Positions 5,444 through 6,345 of a DNA stretch of 6,345 nt are shown here, piece after piece. The DNA comes from Acidobacteriota bacterium (GTDB lineage: Bacteria; Acidobacteriota; UBA6911; RPQK01; JADFOI01): contig JAPYTY010000129.1 in the NCBI GenBank assembly GCA_029942065.1, positions 1 through 6,345 of the forward strand. The letters run 5' to 3'. The notes beneath the pieces are model-generated. The model was not told where the DNA came from. It saw nothing but the letters and a program-made list of their open reading frames with translations, and made no database searches. Each line of letters begins with the position of its first letter. Within the stretch, counting starts at the first letter, position 1. Position numbers and translations under genes: made by a program.

Positions 5444-6100
5444 TCAAGCCGCGTCTTTCTGGTCGGGACCTCTGGAGGGTTTCCCCCCCTTGTACTGTCC
5501 AACCCGAACGCGGGCCGGTCGAAGAATCTGGTCTCCCCAGCGGAATCCCCCCTGGATCACTTCGGTCACATGAGAATCGAGTTCGGGGTCATCTACCGGT
5601 ACCGTTCCCAGGGCTTCAGCCTGATGAGGGTCAAAGGGTTGATGGAGAACTTCCATCGGTTCAATGCCGATTGATTTGAGCTTACTCAGAAGGAGATCCA
5701 GGTTGAGCTTCACTCCTTCTCTCAGGTCTTCTGGAGAGGACTTCCCGTCGGTCGCTTTCAGGGCTCGTTCAAAGTTGTCGATGATCTCCAGAAAATTACG
5801 GAACAGTTCAAGCTTCTCCTGATTCAGCTGTCGTTCCAGTTCTTTTTTCAGACGCGTTCGATAGGCCTCGTTTTCCTGGTCTAATTGTTCCAACCTTTCC
5901 TTGAGCTTCTGTTCGGCCAGTTCGGTACGTGCTTTGAGTTCTTCGACGATGGTGGGATATTTCCTTTCAGGTTTCGACACCTCTTCGACGAGAGAATCGT
6001 TCTGAGCCCAGAATCGGCGGTCGGTCACCTGGATCTGCGGTTCTTCCTCCAGTTCTTCTGGGGGCTGACTGTCGTGTTTGCTCACTTTTCCCTTGGTCAT
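5444..6100 (-). CDS. grpE: Nucleotide exchange factor GrpE
   Basis: GrpE dimers release ADP from DnaK and so drive its chaperone cycle. The 218-residue protein has a charged, poorly conserved N-terminus (1-50), a long coiled coil (about 51-105, rich in Leu, Glu, Lys and Gln), the family motif FLEIIDNFERAL (103-114), and a C-terminal beta domain with GIEPMEV...FDPHQAEAL (145-164) and VTEVIQGGFRWGDQILRPARVRV (178-200). The usual His of the FDP..H.A signature is Ala161 here. Length is within the family range. The ATG at 6100 follows a weak GGAAC; a GTG five codons later, preceded by AAGGGA, is an alternative. No dnaK, dnaJ or hrcA is adjacent: downstream is the convergent cyclophilin gene, and upstream at least 245 bases hold no recognisable gene. 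Confidence 0.93.
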   Translation of the reverse strand: MTKGKVSKHDSQPPEELEEEPQIQVTDRRFWAQNDSLVEEVSKPERKYPTIVEELKARTELAEQKLKERLEQLDQENEAYRTRLKKELERQLNQEKLELFRNFLEIIDNFERALKATDGKSSPEDLREGVKLNLDLLLSKLKSIGIEPMEVLHQPFDPHQAEALGTVPVDDPELDSHVTEVIQGGFRWGDQILRPARVRVGQYKGGKPSRGPDQKDAA

Positions 6101-6114
6101 GTCCGTTCCAGATG

Positions 6115-6143
6115 AATATAAGATTCGAAGAGTCCGGGGTCAA
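6115..6143 (-). promoter_or_regulatory. Predicted sigma70-type promoter of grpE
   Basis: On the minus strand TTGACC (6143-6138, 5 of 6 consensus) and TATATT (6120-6115, 5 of 6) are separated by exactly 17 bases. The predicted start, near 6108, leaves a very short leader of about 8 bases before the ATG. No CIRCE-type inverted repeat and no sigma32-like promoter is seen, so heat-shock control is not evident from the sequence. Confidence 0.6.
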
Positions 6144-6152
6144 ACTCATGGA

Positions 6153-6187
6153 GGAGCCAGGAGTCAGGAGTCAGGAGTCAGGAGAAA
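6153..6187. repeat. GGAGTCA heptamer tandem array
   Basis: Five consecutive 7-bp units read GGAGCCA, GGAGTCA, GGAGTCA, GGAGTCA and GGAGAAA. The three central copies are identical. The array begins 9 bases beyond the predicted grpE -35 element. It resembles the short tandemly repeated heptamers known from cyanobacteria and some other phyla; copy number elsewhere in this genome cannot be judged. Confidence 0.85.
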
Positions 6188-6290
6188 GGAAGTGGAGGGG
6201 CGCAACGGCCGTGCGCCTGGTGGCAAGGTCGTTGTAGTGGCCGCTTATTAGCCCGACTACCTCACACCCGCTCTGCTGCATCGGCGCCAT
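6171..6290 (-). CDS. Possible 39-residue ORF, unrecognised (doubtful)
   Basis: A minus-strand ATG at 6290 is preceded by AGGA at a 6-base spacing and opens a 39-codon frame that ends inside the heptamer array. The product starts MAPMQQSGCEVVGLISGHYN. I do not recognise it. Its last residues (LHFLSPDS) are simply the translated repeat, which argues against a normal gene. It may instead be the decayed end of a gene or repeat lying to the right: the other two minus frames are open from the window edge but stop at 6262 and 6257. No other gene is visible in 6188-6345. Confidence 0.2.
   Translation of the reverse strand: MAPMQQSGCEVVGLISGHYNDLATRRTAVAPLHFLSPDS
6198..6218. repeat. GC-rich palindromic hairpin (REP-like candidate)
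   Basis: GGCGCA (6199-6204) pairs perfectly with TGCGCC (6212-6217) around a 7-base loop, ACGGCCG; a G-T pair at 6198/6218 could extend the stem. No T-run follows on either strand, so a terminator is unlikely. The stem is preceded by GGAGG, similar in style to dispersed GC-rich palindromes found between genes in many bacteria. Confidence 0.5.
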
Positions 6291-6331
6291 GATCCGTCCT
6301 GACTGTGTGGCATTCGTTTGGCCTCCTCAGC

Positions 6332-6345
6332 GTACTGTACAGTAC
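6332..6345. repeat. 14-bp perfect palindrome at the window edge
   Basis: GTACTGTACAGTAC is its own reverse complement with no central spacer, and it ends exactly at the last base. It may be a dimeric regulator's operator or part of a larger inverted repeat cut by the edge. It contains CTGT and ACAG as in the enterobacterial LexA box, but without the 8-base spacer, so I do not call it a LexA site. Confidence 0.5.

Noticed and set aside
6332..6345. LexA/SOS box
   Set aside because: The CTGT and ACAG halves are present but lack the spacer of the enterobacterial box, and the LexA motif of this lineage is unknown.
6188..6345. tRNA or other structured RNA gene
   Set aside because: No T-loop motif, acceptor pairing or CCA-like end could be found; only one short hairpin is present.

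Overview
The window is a compact bacterial chromosomal segment with mid-range GC and eight confident protein genes, almost all housekeeping. The taxon cannot be fixed from the sequence. A lipobox-bearing periplasm-type cyclophilin and an MEP-pathway gene beside uppS and cdsA point to a diderm bacterium. The look of UppS and the scattered short repeats are compatible with Acidobacteriota or a similar uncultured phylum, but that is a guess.

Left block (1-2676, all minus strand): truA -> uppS -> cdsA -> dxr (cut by the left edge). This is a tRNA-modification gene followed by an envelope-lipid and isoprenoid cluster. Dxr commits carbon to the MEP pathway, UppS uses the resulting isoprenoid units to make undecaprenyl diphosphate (the wall carrier lipid), and CdsA makes CDP-diacylglycerol for phospholipids. 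uppS and cdsA overlap as TGATG, and cdsA and dxr are 6 bases apart in the same frame. This looks like one translationally coupled transcript.

Middle block (2677-4645): a divergent promoter region is followed by plus-strand yebC and then ruvC, a commonly conserved pair. Between them sits an intruder: a minus-strand gene for a four-helix-bundle protein of the 23S rRNA intervening-sequence (S23/IVP) family. It is flanked by 21-bp inverted repeats (20/21 identical) that are themselves built from 8-bp units of the type TCGTGCAR. Its upstream half is clearly AT-richer than the neighbours. The whole unit of about 520 bp looks like a small mobile or domesticated cassette, and it is the most interesting object here.

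Right block (4646-6345): a plus-strand cyclophilin-type peptidyl-prolyl isomerase lipoprotein converges on minus-strand grpE with no intergenic base; the two stop codons form TGATCA. grpE has a good sigma70-like promoter just upstream. Beyond it lies non-coding, repeat-rich DNA: a GGAGTCA heptamer array, a GC-rich hairpin, a possible 39-codon ORF of unknown nature, and a 14-bp perfect palindrome at the window edge.
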